The notes under the pieces are model-generated. The model ran no database searches. It was given only the letters and a program-made list of their open reading frames with translations, and was not told the origin of the DNA. From NCBI RefSeq assembly GCF_042654365.1, contig NZ_JBHSGG010000022.1, forward strand, positions 36,835 through 100,834: a DNA stretch of 64,000 nucleotides, written 5' to 3'. Made by a program: the position numbers and the translations under genes. Source of the stretch: Coralloluteibacterium thermophilum. GTDB lineage: Bacteria; Pseudomonadota; Gammaproteobacteria; Xanthomonadales; Xanthomonadaceae. Shown here piece after piece: positions 16,569-23,959 of this stretch (the first letter of the stretch is position 1; the number at the start of each line of letters is the position of its first letter).

Positions 16569-17081
16569 ATGGACTCCCCCCGCGCCGTGCTGACGCTGGG
16601 CGAGTTCGGCTGGGCGCCCGTCGCGGCCCTGCTCCGGCGCTACGGCCTGGACCTCGAACGGGTCCCGGCCGGAGCGCCGATCCCCGGCAGCTACTGGGGC
16701 GAGCCCGAGGCCGGCATCATCGGCAGCCGCGTGTACGCGCGCGACGACACGCCGATGCACTCGCTCCTGCACGAAAGCTGCCACCTCATCGTGCTGCCGC
16801 CGGAGCGGCGCGCCCGGGTGCATACGGACGCGACCGACTCCGTGGCCGAGGAGGACGCGGTCTGCGTGCTGCAGGTCCTGCTGGCCGAGGCCCTGGGCGT
16901 CGGCCGCGACCACGCCTGCGCCGACCTCGACGCCTGGGGCTACACCTTCCGCCTGGGCAGCGCCCGCGCCTACGTCGAGCAGGACGCGCAGGAGGCCTTC
17001 GCCTGGCTGCGCGCACACGGACTGGTGGACGCCCGGAACGGATTGGTGGTACCTGCTGCGCAGGAGGGAGCGGAGGCATGA
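16569..17081 (+). CDS. Conserved protein with HExxH-type motif
   Basis: The 170-residue protein starts 13 bases after minE. The core has SYWGEPEAGIIGSRVYARDD followed by MHSLLHESCHLIVLPPERR. HESCH fits the HExxH zinc-protease signature. A possible third ligand is the acid in TDSVAEEDAVCVLQVLL, as in gluzincins. No signal peptide or membrane helix is seen. I know the pattern only as a conserved hypothetical of gammaproteobacteria; protease activity is inference. The end of the protein (AQEGAEA) is encoded by a purine-rich stretch that continues past the stop, so the C-terminus may have been extended by a repeat. Confidence 0.7.
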   Translation: MDSPRAVLTLGEFGWAPVAALLRRYGLDLERVPAGAPIPGSYWGEPEAGIIGSRVYARDDTPMHSLLHESCHLIVLPPERRARVHTDATDSVAEEDAVCVLQVLLAEALGVGRDHACADLDAWGYTFRLGSARAYVEQDAQEAFAWLRAHGLVDARNGLVVPAAQEGAEA

Positions 17082-17117
17082 GGAACGAGCGGCGAAGAAG
17101 CCCCCGACGCCCCTTTC

Positions 17118-17211
17118 CTGAGCCCTGAGCCCTGAGCCCTAGTAAGCCCCGAGCCCCGAGCCCAAACCCAAAACCCAAAACCCAAACCCCAAACCCCAAA
17201 CCCCAACCCCA
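17118..17211. repeat. C-rich telomere-like tract 1
   Basis: Degenerate short repeats of the type CCCTGAGC, CCCCGAG, CCCAAA and CCCCAAA run for about 95 bases right up to the DUF4426 start codon. The other strand has runs of GGG/GGGG at regular spacing that could form G-quadruplexes. A sister tract lies at 18965-19078 in the same orientation. Confidence 0.75.
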
Positions 17212-17221
17212 CACTCCCGCC

Positions 17222-17668
17222 ATGCGCCGCCTCGTCGCCCTCGCCCTTCTCTCCGCCGCGCCCGCCGTGGCGGCGCAGAACCTGCAGCAGTCCGGGACCT
17301 ATCTGCTGCACTACAACGCGATGCCGAGCACGCAACTGCCCCGCGAAGTCGCGCGTCGCTACGCCATCGTGCAGTCCCCGTCCAACGTGGTGCTGACGGT
17401 CTCGCTCCAGAAGCGCGAGCGTCCCGGCTACCCGACCCCGGTTCCGGCCGAGGTCCGGGTGACGGCCACCGGCGACACCGGCCGCAGCCAGACGCTGCAG
17501 ATGCGCGCGATCGACGAAGCCGGCGCGGTGTCCTATCTCGGCCAGGCCCGCCTCGGCGAAGGACGCCAGCCCAGCCTCACCTTCGACATCGAAGCGCGCC
17601 CGCACGCCCCCGACGCCGAACCCATCCGCACACGCTACGTCCAGCAGTTCTTCGCCCCCGTCCGGTGA
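17222..17668 (+). CDS. DUF4426 exported protein
   Basis: The 148-residue protein has a short signal peptide (MRRLVALALLSAAPAVAAQ). A DUF4426 domain follows: SGTYLLHYNAMPSTQLPREVARRYAIVQS, then VVLTVSLQKRE and LTFDIEARP. Family members are small periplasmic proteins of gammaproteobacteria with an HYNA-type motif and unknown function. The start codon lies 10 bases after a C-rich repeat tract, with no visible ribosome-binding site, so its translation signal is unusual. The gene is bracketed on both sides by repeats, and a 1.4-kb gene-free repeat region follows. Confidence 0.85.
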   Translation: MRRLVALALLSAAPAVAAQNLQQSGTYLLHYNAMPSTQLPREVARRYAIVQSPSNVVLTVSLQKRERPGYPTPVPAEVRVTATGDTGRSQTLQMRAIDEAGAVSYLGQARLGEGRQPSLTFDIEARPHAPDAEPIRTRYVQQFFAPVR

Positions 17669-17671
17669 TGC

Positions 17672-17759
17672 TGCAGGAGTGAGTGGAGAGGAACGAGAAA
17701 CAGAGGAAGCGGTTGCTCGTACCTGTTCCTCACTCCTCTTCACCCGCTCCTCAAGCAGC
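17672..17759. repeat. Purine-rich imperfect inverted repeat
   Basis: GCAGGAGTGAGTGGAGAGG with GAACGAGAAAC on the left faces GTTCCTCACTCCTCTTCACC on the right. It belongs to the GAGGAGTGAG family also seen at 20674 and 46327. Confidence 0.6.
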
Positions 17760-17767
17760 GCTGCGCG

Positions 17768-18815
17768 CTCACCCCCATCCCAGCCTTCCCCCGCAGGCGG
17801 GGGAAGGAGCGGGCTTGCGTAGGCGTGTGGTGCGGCATCCGCCGTGGAGCCGTTCCTGTCCACCGTGGACACCGTCGCCTCGCATGGCGACGCGCCTCCC
17901 GCGCAGCGCGTCGGCTCCCTCCCCCGCGATGCGGGGGAGGGCTGGGGTGGGGGCGCTTTTGCTCTGCTGCTGTCTCCAGCGCCGCGGACGCACGCGCTGG
18001 GCGCGCTCACCCCCATCCCGGCCTTCCCCTCGCAGCGGGGGAAGGGGCTGTCTTGCGTGACGTGTGGTGCGGGCATCCGCCGTGGAGCCGTTCCTGTCCA
18101 CTGTGGACACCGTCGCCTCGCATGGCGAGGCGCCTCCCGCGCAGCGCGTCGGCTCCCTCCCCCGCGATGCGGAGGAGGGCTGGGGTGGAGGCGCCTTTGC
18201 GCTGCTGTTGGCTCCAGCGCCGCGACGCACGCGCTTCGCGCGCTCACCCCCATCCCGGCCTTCCCCTCGCAGGCGGGGGAAGGGGCGGGCTTGCGGAGGC
18301 GTGTGGTGCGGCATCCGCCGTGGAGCCGTTGCTGTCCACGCGGGCGCCTTTGCCTCGCATGGCGACGCGCCTCCCGCGCAGCGCGTCGGCTCCCTCCCCC
18401 GCGATGCGGGGGAGGGCTGGGGTGGGGGCGCTTTTGCGCTGCTGTTGGCTCCAGCGCCGCGACGCACGCGCTTCGCGCGCTCATCCCTATCCCGGCCTTT
18501 CCCCGCAAGCGGGGGAAGGGGTCGGCCTGCGTGGCGTGTGGTGCGGCATCCGCCGTGGAGCCGTTCCTGTCCACGTGGGCGCCGTCGCCTCGCATGGCGA
18601 CGCGCCTCCCGCGCAGCGCGTCGGCTCCCTCCCCCGCGATGCGGGGGAGGGCTGGGGTGGGGGCGCTTTTGCTCTGCTGTTGGCTCCAGCGCCGCGGAGG
18701 CACGCGCTGCGCGCGCTCATCCCCATCCCGGCCTCCCCCTCGCAGGCGGGGAAGGAGCGGGCTTGCGTAGGCGTGTGGTGCGGCATCCGCCGTGGAGCCC
18801 TTCCTGTCCACCATG
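17768..18815. repeat. Tandem array of ~237-bp units (four full, one truncated)
   Basis: Units begin with CTCAYCCCYATCCC at 17768, 18006, 18243, 18480 and 18716, a period of 236-238 bases. Each full unit has several internal palindromes: a CCTTCCCC/GGGGAAGG hairpin, a CCCTCCCCC/GGGGGAGGG hairpin (for example 17917-17941), CGACGCG/CGCGTCG arms and, in early units, TGTCCAC/GTGGACA. The fifth unit breaks off near 18815 into unrelated sequence that still holds a loose half hairpin. Long open frames on both strands here are a by-product of GC content and the 3-fold period; no protein family is recognisable. Confidence 0.88.
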
Positions 18816-18964
18816 TCCCCGAACACCTGTCCACCATGTGTCCGGTCCATACACCCGCAGGCGGGGGAAAGGGGCGCTGTGGCGAGGAGCAGGTACGAGG
18901 AGCGAGAGCAAGCAGCCGGCCGCCCCGGGAGCGATGACACGACGGAGACGAAGATGGCTCTCGC

Positions 18965-19078
18965 CCTAGCCCCCAAGCCCTGAGCCCTCGCTCTAACCCC
19001 TGGGCCCCAAGCCCCAAGCCCCAAGCCCCAAGCCCCAAGCCCTAAGCCCTAAGCCCTAAGCCCTAAAACCAAGCCCCA
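18965..19078. repeat. C-rich telomere-like tract 2
   Basis: Repeats of GCCCCAA and GCCCTAA units fill about 110 bases just downstream of the pdxH stop codon. They share strand orientation with the tract at 17118, so the two bracket the repeat island. The opposite strand reads TTAGGGC/TTGGGGC, a G-quadruplex-forming pattern. Confidence 0.75.
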
Positions 19079-19111
19079 CGCCCTTCCCGCTCCCGCCTCC
19101 CGCTCCCCGCA

Positions 19112-19705
19112 TCACGGATACAACATCCGCACCGTCCAGCCATCCTCCCCGCCCTCGTGGACGTGGCGCTCGTGGAGCCGGAACTCGGCGCCGTACCAGA
19201 ACTCGACGCGGGAAGGCACGACGCGGAAGCCGGTCCAGCGGGGCGGCCGCGGCACCGCGACGCCCTCGAACCGCGCCTCGACCTCGGCCAGGCGCGCCTC
19301 GAAGGCCGCGCGGTCCGGCAGCGTCTGCGACTGCAGCGAGGCCCAGGCGCCGATCTGGCTGCCGCGCGGGCGCGTGGCGAAGTAGGCGTCGGCCTCGGCG
19401 TCGTCGACCTGCTCCACCCGGCCTTCGACGCGGACCTGCACCGGACCGGGAAGGGCCTTCCACAGGAACAGCAGCGCCGCGTGCGGATTGGCCTGCAGTT
19501 CGTCGCCCTTGCGGCTCTCGAGGTGCGTGTAGAACACGAAGCCGCGGGTGTCGTAGGCCTTGAGCAGCACGGTTCGGGCGGAAGGTCGTCCCTCGGCGTC
19601 AGCCGTCGCGACCGTCATCGCGGTGGGCTCAGGCTCGCCCGCGGCGCGGGCGCGTTCGAGCAGGTCGTGGAAGGTGGCGAGGACGGCGTCGGGGAGTGCG
19701 GGCAT
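19112..19705 (-). CDS. pdxH: Pyridoxine/pyridoxamine 5'-phosphate oxidase
   Basis: The 197-residue protein is a full-length PNPOx. It has PTAMTVATADAEGRPSARTVLLK, FVFYTHLESRKGDELQANP, the FMN/PLP contacts QVRVEGRVEQV, then ATRPRGSQIGAWAS and the C-terminal EFWYGAEFRLHERHV plus WTVRMLYP. It oxidises PNP or PMP to pyridoxal 5'-phosphate with FMN and oxygen. The ATG at 19705 gives the family length; longer frames upstream run into a repeat element. It reads toward the C-rich tract at 18965 and is divergent from the kinase gene at 19867. Confidence 0.95.
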   Translation of the reverse strand: MPALPDAVLATFHDLLERARAAGEPEPTAMTVATADAEGRPSARTVLLKAYDTRGFVFYTHLESRKGDELQANPHAALLFLWKALPGPVQVRVEGRVEQVDDAEADAYFATRPRGSQIGAWASLQSQTLPDRAAFEARLAEVEARFEGVAVPRPPRWTGFRVVPSRVEFWYGAEFRLHERHVHEGGEDGWTVRMLYP

Positions 19706-19729
19706 CGTGGCGGCAGCGGCAAGGGGACT

Positions 19730-19854
19730 GGAGCGTGTCGTGCCCTTTGGGTGCGAAGCGGCCCGATCGGCGGGACAGGGTGCATGCGTATCGGCATGTC
19801 CCACCGCGTCCCCTCCGGGTGAAACGCATTCCATCCCGGTGCACGACACGCTCT
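19730..19854. repeat. Palindromic dispersed element, copy A
   Basis: The ends are inverted repeats: GGAGCGTGTCGTGC on the left, AGAGCGTGTCGTGC read from the right (13 of 14 identical). Internally CCCTTTGGGTGCGAAGCGGC matches the inner sequence of copy C at 53275. It fills the divergent spacer between pdxH and the kinase gene. Confidence 0.75.
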
Positions 19855-19866
19855 ATTGTGAGGGGC

Positions 19867-20691
19867 ATGCCTTCCCACCACCAATCGACGACGCACGGCT
19901 GGCCACAGCCCCTGGTCGAGCGCCTGCTGGACGAGGGCCTCGCCGCGGCGGCGGCCACGCCCGTGATCGGCGTCAGCGGCCTGCAGGGCACCGGCAAGTC
20001 GACCCTCGCCGCGCAGCTCTCGCAGGCGGGTGCGGCGCGCGGGCTCTGCGTGGCGACGCTGTCGATCGACGACGTCTACCTCGACCGCCCCGAACGCGAG
20101 CGGCTCGCCGCCGAGGTCCACCCCCTCCTGGCCACGCGCGGGCCGCCGGGCACGCACGACCTCGCGCTGGCGGCCGACGTCCTCGACGGCCTGCGGGCGT
20201 CCGCGACGCCGCCCGCGATCCCGCGCTTCGACAAGCTGCGCGACCGACGGCTCCCGGCCTCGGCGTGGACGCGGCTTCCGGCGAGGCCGGACGTGGTGGT
20301 GTTCGAGGGCTGGTTCCTCGGCACGCCACCGGAACCGCCCGAGGCGCTGGGGCCGCCGGTGAACGCGCTCGAACGCGACGAGGATCCGGACGGCCGCTGG
20401 CGCCGCTACTGCAACGCCGCGCTCGCCCGGTACCAGCCCTTGTGGCGCCGCATCGACCGTCTCGTGTTCCTCGCGCCGCCGGGCTTCGAGGTCGTCCCGC
20501 GCTGGCGCATGCAGCAGGAGCGCGCGCTCGCCGCGGCGGACCCCGGGGCCCGCCCCATGGACGAGGCCGCCCTGCTGCGCTTCGTCCAGCACTACGAGCG
20601 CGTGAGCCGGCAGGCCCTGCGCACGCTGCCGGCCCTCGCGGACCGCGTGATCCGCATCGACGTACATCGAGAAGTGAGGGAGGAGGAGTGA
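19867..20691 (+). CDS. P-loop kinase of the D-glycerate 3-kinase / Tda10 family
   Basis: The 274-residue protein has Walker A GVSGLQGTGKSTLA (about residues 35-48) and SIDDVYLDRPERERLA, typical of phosphoribulokinase/uridine kinase-like folds. It continues with HPLLATRGPPGTHDLALAADVL, VVVFEGWFLGT (Walker B region) and NALERDEDPDGRWRRYCNAAL. This set is characteristic of plant glycerate 3-kinase (GLYK), yeast Tda10 and bacterial YggC-like ATPases. The substrate is probably a small acid such as glycerate, but is not certain. The C-terminal EVREEE is encoded inside a purine-rich hairpin repeat. TATTGT lies 7 bases before the ATG. Confidence 0.82.
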   Translation: MPSHHQSTTHGWPQPLVERLLDEGLAAAAATPVIGVSGLQGTGKSTLAAQLSQAGAARGLCVATLSIDDVYLDRPERERLAAEVHPLLATRGPPGTHDLALAADVLDGLRASATPPAIPRFDKLRDRRLPASAWTRLPARPDVVVFEGWFLGTPPEPPEALGPPVNALERDEDPDGRWRRYCNAALARYQPLWRRIDRLVFLAPPGFEVVPRWRMQQERALAAADPGARPMDEAALLRFVQHYERVSRQALRTLPALADRVIRIDVHREVREEE

Positions 20692-20749
20692 GAAACGAGG
20701 GGAGCCGATCGCCCTCCTTCCACCTCATGCCTCACTCCTCCTCACTCAC
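20674..20749. repeat. Purine-rich hairpin element at the kinase gene end
   Basis: The left arm 20674-20692 (GTGAGGGAGGAGGAGTGAG) pairs with the right arm 20731-20749 with one mismatch in 19. The left arm includes the last codons and stop of the kinase gene. It could act as a terminator-like or mRNA-end structure. Related sequences occur at 17672 and 46327. Confidence 0.75.
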
Positions 20750-20764
20750 GTCTGCGATCCGCAC

Positions 20765-20770
20765 TACCAT
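20765..20770 (+). promoter_or_regulatory. Candidate leaderless -10 (TACCAT) of aroK
   Basis: TACCAT is separated from the aroK ATG by six bases (GCCCGG), so a transcript from it would start at or next to the ATG. Confidence 0.35.
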
Positions 20771-20776
20771 GCCCGG

Positions 20777-21325
20777 ATGCAGCGCGCCGCCAACCTCATC
20801 CTCGTAGGCCCCATGGGGTCCGGCAAGAGCGCGCTCGGGCGCCTGGTCGCCGCGCGCCTGGGGCTGGAGTTCGCGGACACCGACCGCCGCATCGAGAAGC
20901 GCACCGGCGTCAGCATCGCGACCATCTTCGAGCACGAGGGCGAGGCCGGCTTCCGCGCACGCGAACGGCAGGTCGTGGCCGAACTCTGCGCCGGCCGCGA
21001 CCGCGTGATCGCGACCGGCGGGGGCGTGGTGCTGGATGCGGCCAACCGCGCCTGCCTGCGCGCCAGCGGCGTGGTGGTGCACCTGCACGTGGACGTGGAG
21101 ACCCAGCTTGCGCGGCTGGCGCGCGACCGCAGCCGCCCGCTGCTCGAGGATCCCGACCGCCGCGGCGTGCTCGAACGACTCGCCGCCGAACGCGCGCCGC
21201 TCTACGCCGAGGTGGCCGACCTGCAGATCGACGTGGCCGCCTGCAGCGTCGAACGCGCCTGCGAACGGCTGTTCCACCTGCTCCCCCCCGGCTGGCTGCC
21301 GGCTTCCACCTCCACATCCGCATGA
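20777..21325 (+). CDS. aroK: Shikimate kinase
   Basis: The 182-residue protein has NLILVGPMGSGKSALGRLVAARL (Walker A), FADTDRRIEKRTGVSIATIFEHEGEAGFRARE (shikimate-binding DxD and Arg), VIATGGGVVLDAANR and DRSRPLLED (lid). It phosphorylates shikimate with ATP, the fifth step of chorismate synthesis. The gene overlaps aroB by 4 bases (ATGA), giving translational coupling. The C-terminal PASTSTSA tail is slightly longer than usual. Confidence 0.96.
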   Translation: MQRAANLILVGPMGSGKSALGRLVAARLGLEFADTDRRIEKRTGVSIATIFEHEGEAGFRARERQVVAELCAGRDRVIATGGGVVLDAANRACLRASGVVVHLHVDVETQLARLARDRSRPLLEDPDRRGVLERLAAERAPLYAEVADLQIDVAACSVERACERLFHLLPPGWLPASTSTSA

Positions 21326-22401
21326 CCCAGCACTCGGTCGACGTCGCGCTCGGTGCGCGCAGCTACTCCATCCGCATCGGCCCGGGCCTGCTCCGCGACG
21401 CCGAGGCGCTCGCGGCGGCCGCCCCCGGCCGCCACGTCCTGCTGGTGACCGACGCCAACGTGGCACGGCATCACCTCGCACCGGTGCAGGCGGCCTTCGG
21501 CGAGCGGCGCCTCGAAACCTGCGTGCTGCCGCCGGGCGAACAGGAGAAGACCCTGGCCCGCTTCGGCGAACTGATCGGACGCCTGGCCGACATGGGCGCG
21601 AGCCGCGACGCCACGGTGGTCGCGCTCGGCGGCGGCGTGGTCGGCGACCTCGCCGGCTTCGCCGCCGCGACGTGGATGCGCGGCATCCGCTTCGTGCAGG
21701 TGCCGACGACGCTGCTGGCCATGGTCGACTCCTCGGTCGGCGGCAAGACCGCGGTCGACCTGCCGCAGGGCAAGAACCTCGTCGGCGCCTTCCACCAGCC
21801 GGCCGCGGTTTTCGCCGACACCGACGTGCTCGCCACCCTGCCCGCCCGCGAGCTGGCCGCAGGGCTCGCGGAGGTGCTCAAGTACGGAGCGATCGGCGAT
21901 GCCGGCTTCTTCGCGTGGCTGGAGCGCCACATGGAGGCGCTCCTCGCCCGCGAGCCGACCGCCGTCGCCGAGGCCATCGCGCGCAGCTGCGCGCACAAGG
22001 CCGGCGTGGTCGTGCGCGATGAGACCGAGCAGGGCGAGCGGGCGCTGCTCAACTTCGGCCACACCTTCGGGCACGCCATCGAGACCGAGCAGGGCTACGG
22101 CGGCCTGCTGCACGGAGAGGCGGTCGCGGTCGGGATGCTGCTCGCGGCCGAGCTGTCCGCGCGGCTCGGCCTCGCCCCCGCAGCGGACCGGACGCGGCTG
22201 GAGGCCCTGGTGGCAGGCTTCGGCCTGCCGGTGCGCATTCCGCCCGGCCTCGATCCCGACGCCCTGCTCCGGCACATGCGGCTGGACAAGAAGAACCGCT
22301 CCGGCGCGCTCCGGCTGGTCCTGTGGCGCGGGCTGGGCCGCGCCGAGGTGGTCGAAGGCGTCGAGGACGCGGCGGTGCGCGCGGTGCTCGCCGCCGGCTG
22401 A
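21322..22401 (+). CDS. aroB: 3-dehydroquinate synthase
   Basis: The 359-residue protein has the AroB motifs: LPPGEQEKTL, VVALGGGVVGDLAGFAAATWMRG (NAD binding), QVPTTLLAMVDSSVGGKTAVD, GKNLVGAFHQPAAV, the zinc ligands in LNFGHTFGHAIE and HGEAVAVGM, and MRLDKKNRSGALRLVL. It makes 3-dehydroquinate from DAHP, the second step of the shikimate pathway, using NAD and a divalent metal. aroK-aroB coupling is usual in gammaproteobacteria. Confidence 0.97.
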   Translation: MTQHSVDVALGARSYSIRIGPGLLRDAEALAAAAPGRHVLLVTDANVARHHLAPVQAAFGERRLETCVLPPGEQEKTLARFGELIGRLADMGASRDATVVALGGGVVGDLAGFAAATWMRGIRFVQVPTTLLAMVDSSVGGKTAVDLPQGKNLVGAFHQPAAVFADTDVLATLPARELAAGLAEVLKYGAIGDAGFFAWLERHMEALLAREPTAVAEAIARSCAHKAGVVVRDETEQGERALLNFGHTFGHAIETEQGYGGLLHGEAVAVGMLLAAELSARLGLAPAADRTRLEALVAGFGLPVRIPPGLDPDALLRHMRLDKKNRSGALRLVLWRGLGRAEVVEGVEDAAVRAVLAAG

Positions 22402-22597
22402 GGCCGCCTTCATCCGCGCGTGCGGCGCAGCCTCGGGGGGCGGTTTCGCCCGCGCCGAACGGGCACGCGATGCCGCGGAACCCCCGCGGCCGCCCGGCTC
22501 CGCCATGCCGCCCCGGCGCATGCCGGGCGACCGCGCACGCGCGTCCCGGCAGGGCAGGCTCCCCTCGGATGCCTCGTCCTGCCACGGACGGGCCGGC

Positions 22598-22603
22598 TAC
22601 AAT
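22598..22603 (+). promoter_or_regulatory. Candidate leaderless -10 (TACAAT) of the WGR gene
   Basis: TACAAT is followed by CGGCGG and the ATG at 22610. The same CGGCGG spacer precedes the genes at 40220 and 45127. Confidence 0.5.
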
Positions 22604-22609
22604 CGGCGG

Positions 22610-22849
22610 ATGCGCGTCCTGCTCCAGCATCCTCCCGTCGCCAGCGAGCCGGCCCGGTTCGTCCAGCTCAGCCTCGAGCAGGACCTGCTCGGCGGCTGGG
22701 CGCTGGTGCGCGAAGCCGGCCAGCTCGGCGGCCGCAGCCAGCTCAGGCGCGAGCAGTTCCTCGAACGCGACGAAGCCGTCGCCGCCTTCGAGAAGGCGCG
22801 CGAGCAGCAGGTCCGGCGCGGCTTCCAGCCCGTCGCCGACGCCCCTTGA
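22610..22849 (+). CDS. Small WGR-domain protein
   Basis: The 79-residue protein is a single WGR-like domain: RFVQLSLEQDLLGGWALVREAGQLGGRSQ, then AVAAFEKAREQQVRRGFQPV. WGR domains occur in PARP enzymes and in small stand-alone bacterial proteins, where they are thought to contact nucleic acid. In this copy the WGR triplet reads as GQLGGR. No ribosome-binding site is seen; a TACAAT box directly before the ATG suggests a leaderless mRNA. It lies between aroB and hemE. The function is unknown. Confidence 0.75.
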   Translation: MRVLLQHPPVASEPARFVQLSLEQDLLGGWALVREAGQLGGRSQLRREQFLERDEAVAAFEKAREQQVRRGFQPVADAP

Positions 22850-22887
22850 GCGCCACGCGCTCCTCGACCCATTCCGGAAGGATCACC

Positions 22888-23952
22888 GTGTCCGCAGCAC
22901 TGAAGAACGACCGTTTCCTGCGCGCCCTGCGCCGCGAGCCCGTGGACACCACGCCCGTGTGGCTGATGCGCCAGGCGGGCCGCTACCTGCCCGAGTACCG
23001 CGCGACCCGCGCACGCGCCGGTAGCTTCATGGGCCTGGCGACCAACCCGGAGCTGGCCTGCGAGGTCACCCTGCAGCCGCTCGAACGGTTCGAGCTGGAC
23101 GCCGCCATCCTGTTCTCCGACATCCTCACCGTGCCCGACGCCATGGGCCTGGGCCTCTACTTCGCCGAGGGCGAGGGCCCGAAGTTCGAGCGCCCGGTGC
23201 GCAGCGCCGAGGACGTGGCGAAGCTCGCGGTGCCCGACGTCGACGCGCGCCTGCGCTACGTCACCGATGCGGTGCGCCTGATCCGGCGCGAGCTCGACGG
23301 CCGGGTGCCGCTGATCGGCTTCTCCGGCAGCCCCTGGACCCTCGCCTGCTACATGGTCGAGGGCGGTGGCAGCAAGGACTTCGCACGCATCAAGGCGATG
23401 GCCTACGACGCGCCCGCCACCCTGCACCGCCTGCTCGAAACGGTGACCGACGCGGTGATCGCCTACCTCGACGCGCAGCGCCAGGCCGGCGCCCAGGCCC
23501 TGCAGGTGTTCGACACCTGGGGCGGCGTGCTCGCACCGCACCTCTACCGCGAGTTCTCGCTGCGCTACCTCACCCGCATCGCGCAGGAACTCCCGCGCGG
23601 CGCCGGCGCCGAGCGCGCGCCGCTGATCCTGTTCGGCAAGGGCAACGCGCCCTACCTGGAGGATCTCGCCGCCAGCGGCGCCGAAGGCGTGGGCGTGGAC
23701 TGGCTGGTGTCCCTCGACGAGGCGCGCCGCCGCACCGGCGGGCGCGTCGCGCTCCAGGGCAACCTCGACCCGGCGACGCTGTACGCGCAGCCCGAGGTCA
23801 TCCGCGCCGAGGTCCGGCGCGCGCTCGACGCCTTCGGCACCGGCCCGGGGCACGTGTTCAACCTGGGCCACGGCATGGCGCCGGACATGGACCCGGAGCA
23901 CGTGCGCGTGCTGGTCGATGCCGTGCACGAGTTCGGGCGCCGCGGCGCCTGA
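22888..23952 (+). CDS. hemE: Uroporphyrinogen decarboxylase
   Basis: The 354-residue protein shows the UroD signatures: NDRFLRALRREPVDTTPVWLMRQAGRYLPEYRA at the N-terminus, ILFSDILTVPDAMGLGLYF, GFSGSPWTLACYMVEGGGSKDF, QVFDTWGGVLAP and NLGHGMAPDMDPEHV. It decarboxylates the four acetate groups of uroporphyrinogen III to give coproporphyrinogen III in heme synthesis. It starts at GTG (22888) behind GGAAGG, which aligns with the family start. Its stop is 7 bases from the convergent stop of the giant kinase. Confidence 0.97.
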   Translation: MSAALKNDRFLRALRREPVDTTPVWLMRQAGRYLPEYRATRARAGSFMGLATNPELACEVTLQPLERFELDAAILFSDILTVPDAMGLGLYFAEGEGPKFERPVRSAEDVAKLAVPDVDARLRYVTDAVRLIRRELDGRVPLIGFSGSPWTLACYMVEGGGSKDFARIKAMAYDAPATLHRLLETVTDAVIAYLDAQRQAGAQALQVFDTWGGVLAPHLYREFSLRYLTRIAQELPRGAGAERAPLILFGKGNAPYLEDLAASGAEGVGVDWLVSLDEARRRTGGRVALQGNLDPATLYAQPEVIRAEVRRALDAFGTGPGHVFNLGHGMAPDMDPEHVRVLVDAVHEFGRRGA

Positions 23953-23959
23953 AGCCGCC

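Noticed and set aside
17768..18815. CRISPR array
   Set aside because: Units are ~237 bases of near-identical sequence without short repeats and unique spacers, and no cas genes are present.
17825..18937. Several long overlapping open frames with repeats on both strands
   Set aside because: They exist because the ~237-bp unit is a multiple of three and GC-rich. Three frames on one strand are open at once, and none has a ribosome-binding site or known domain.
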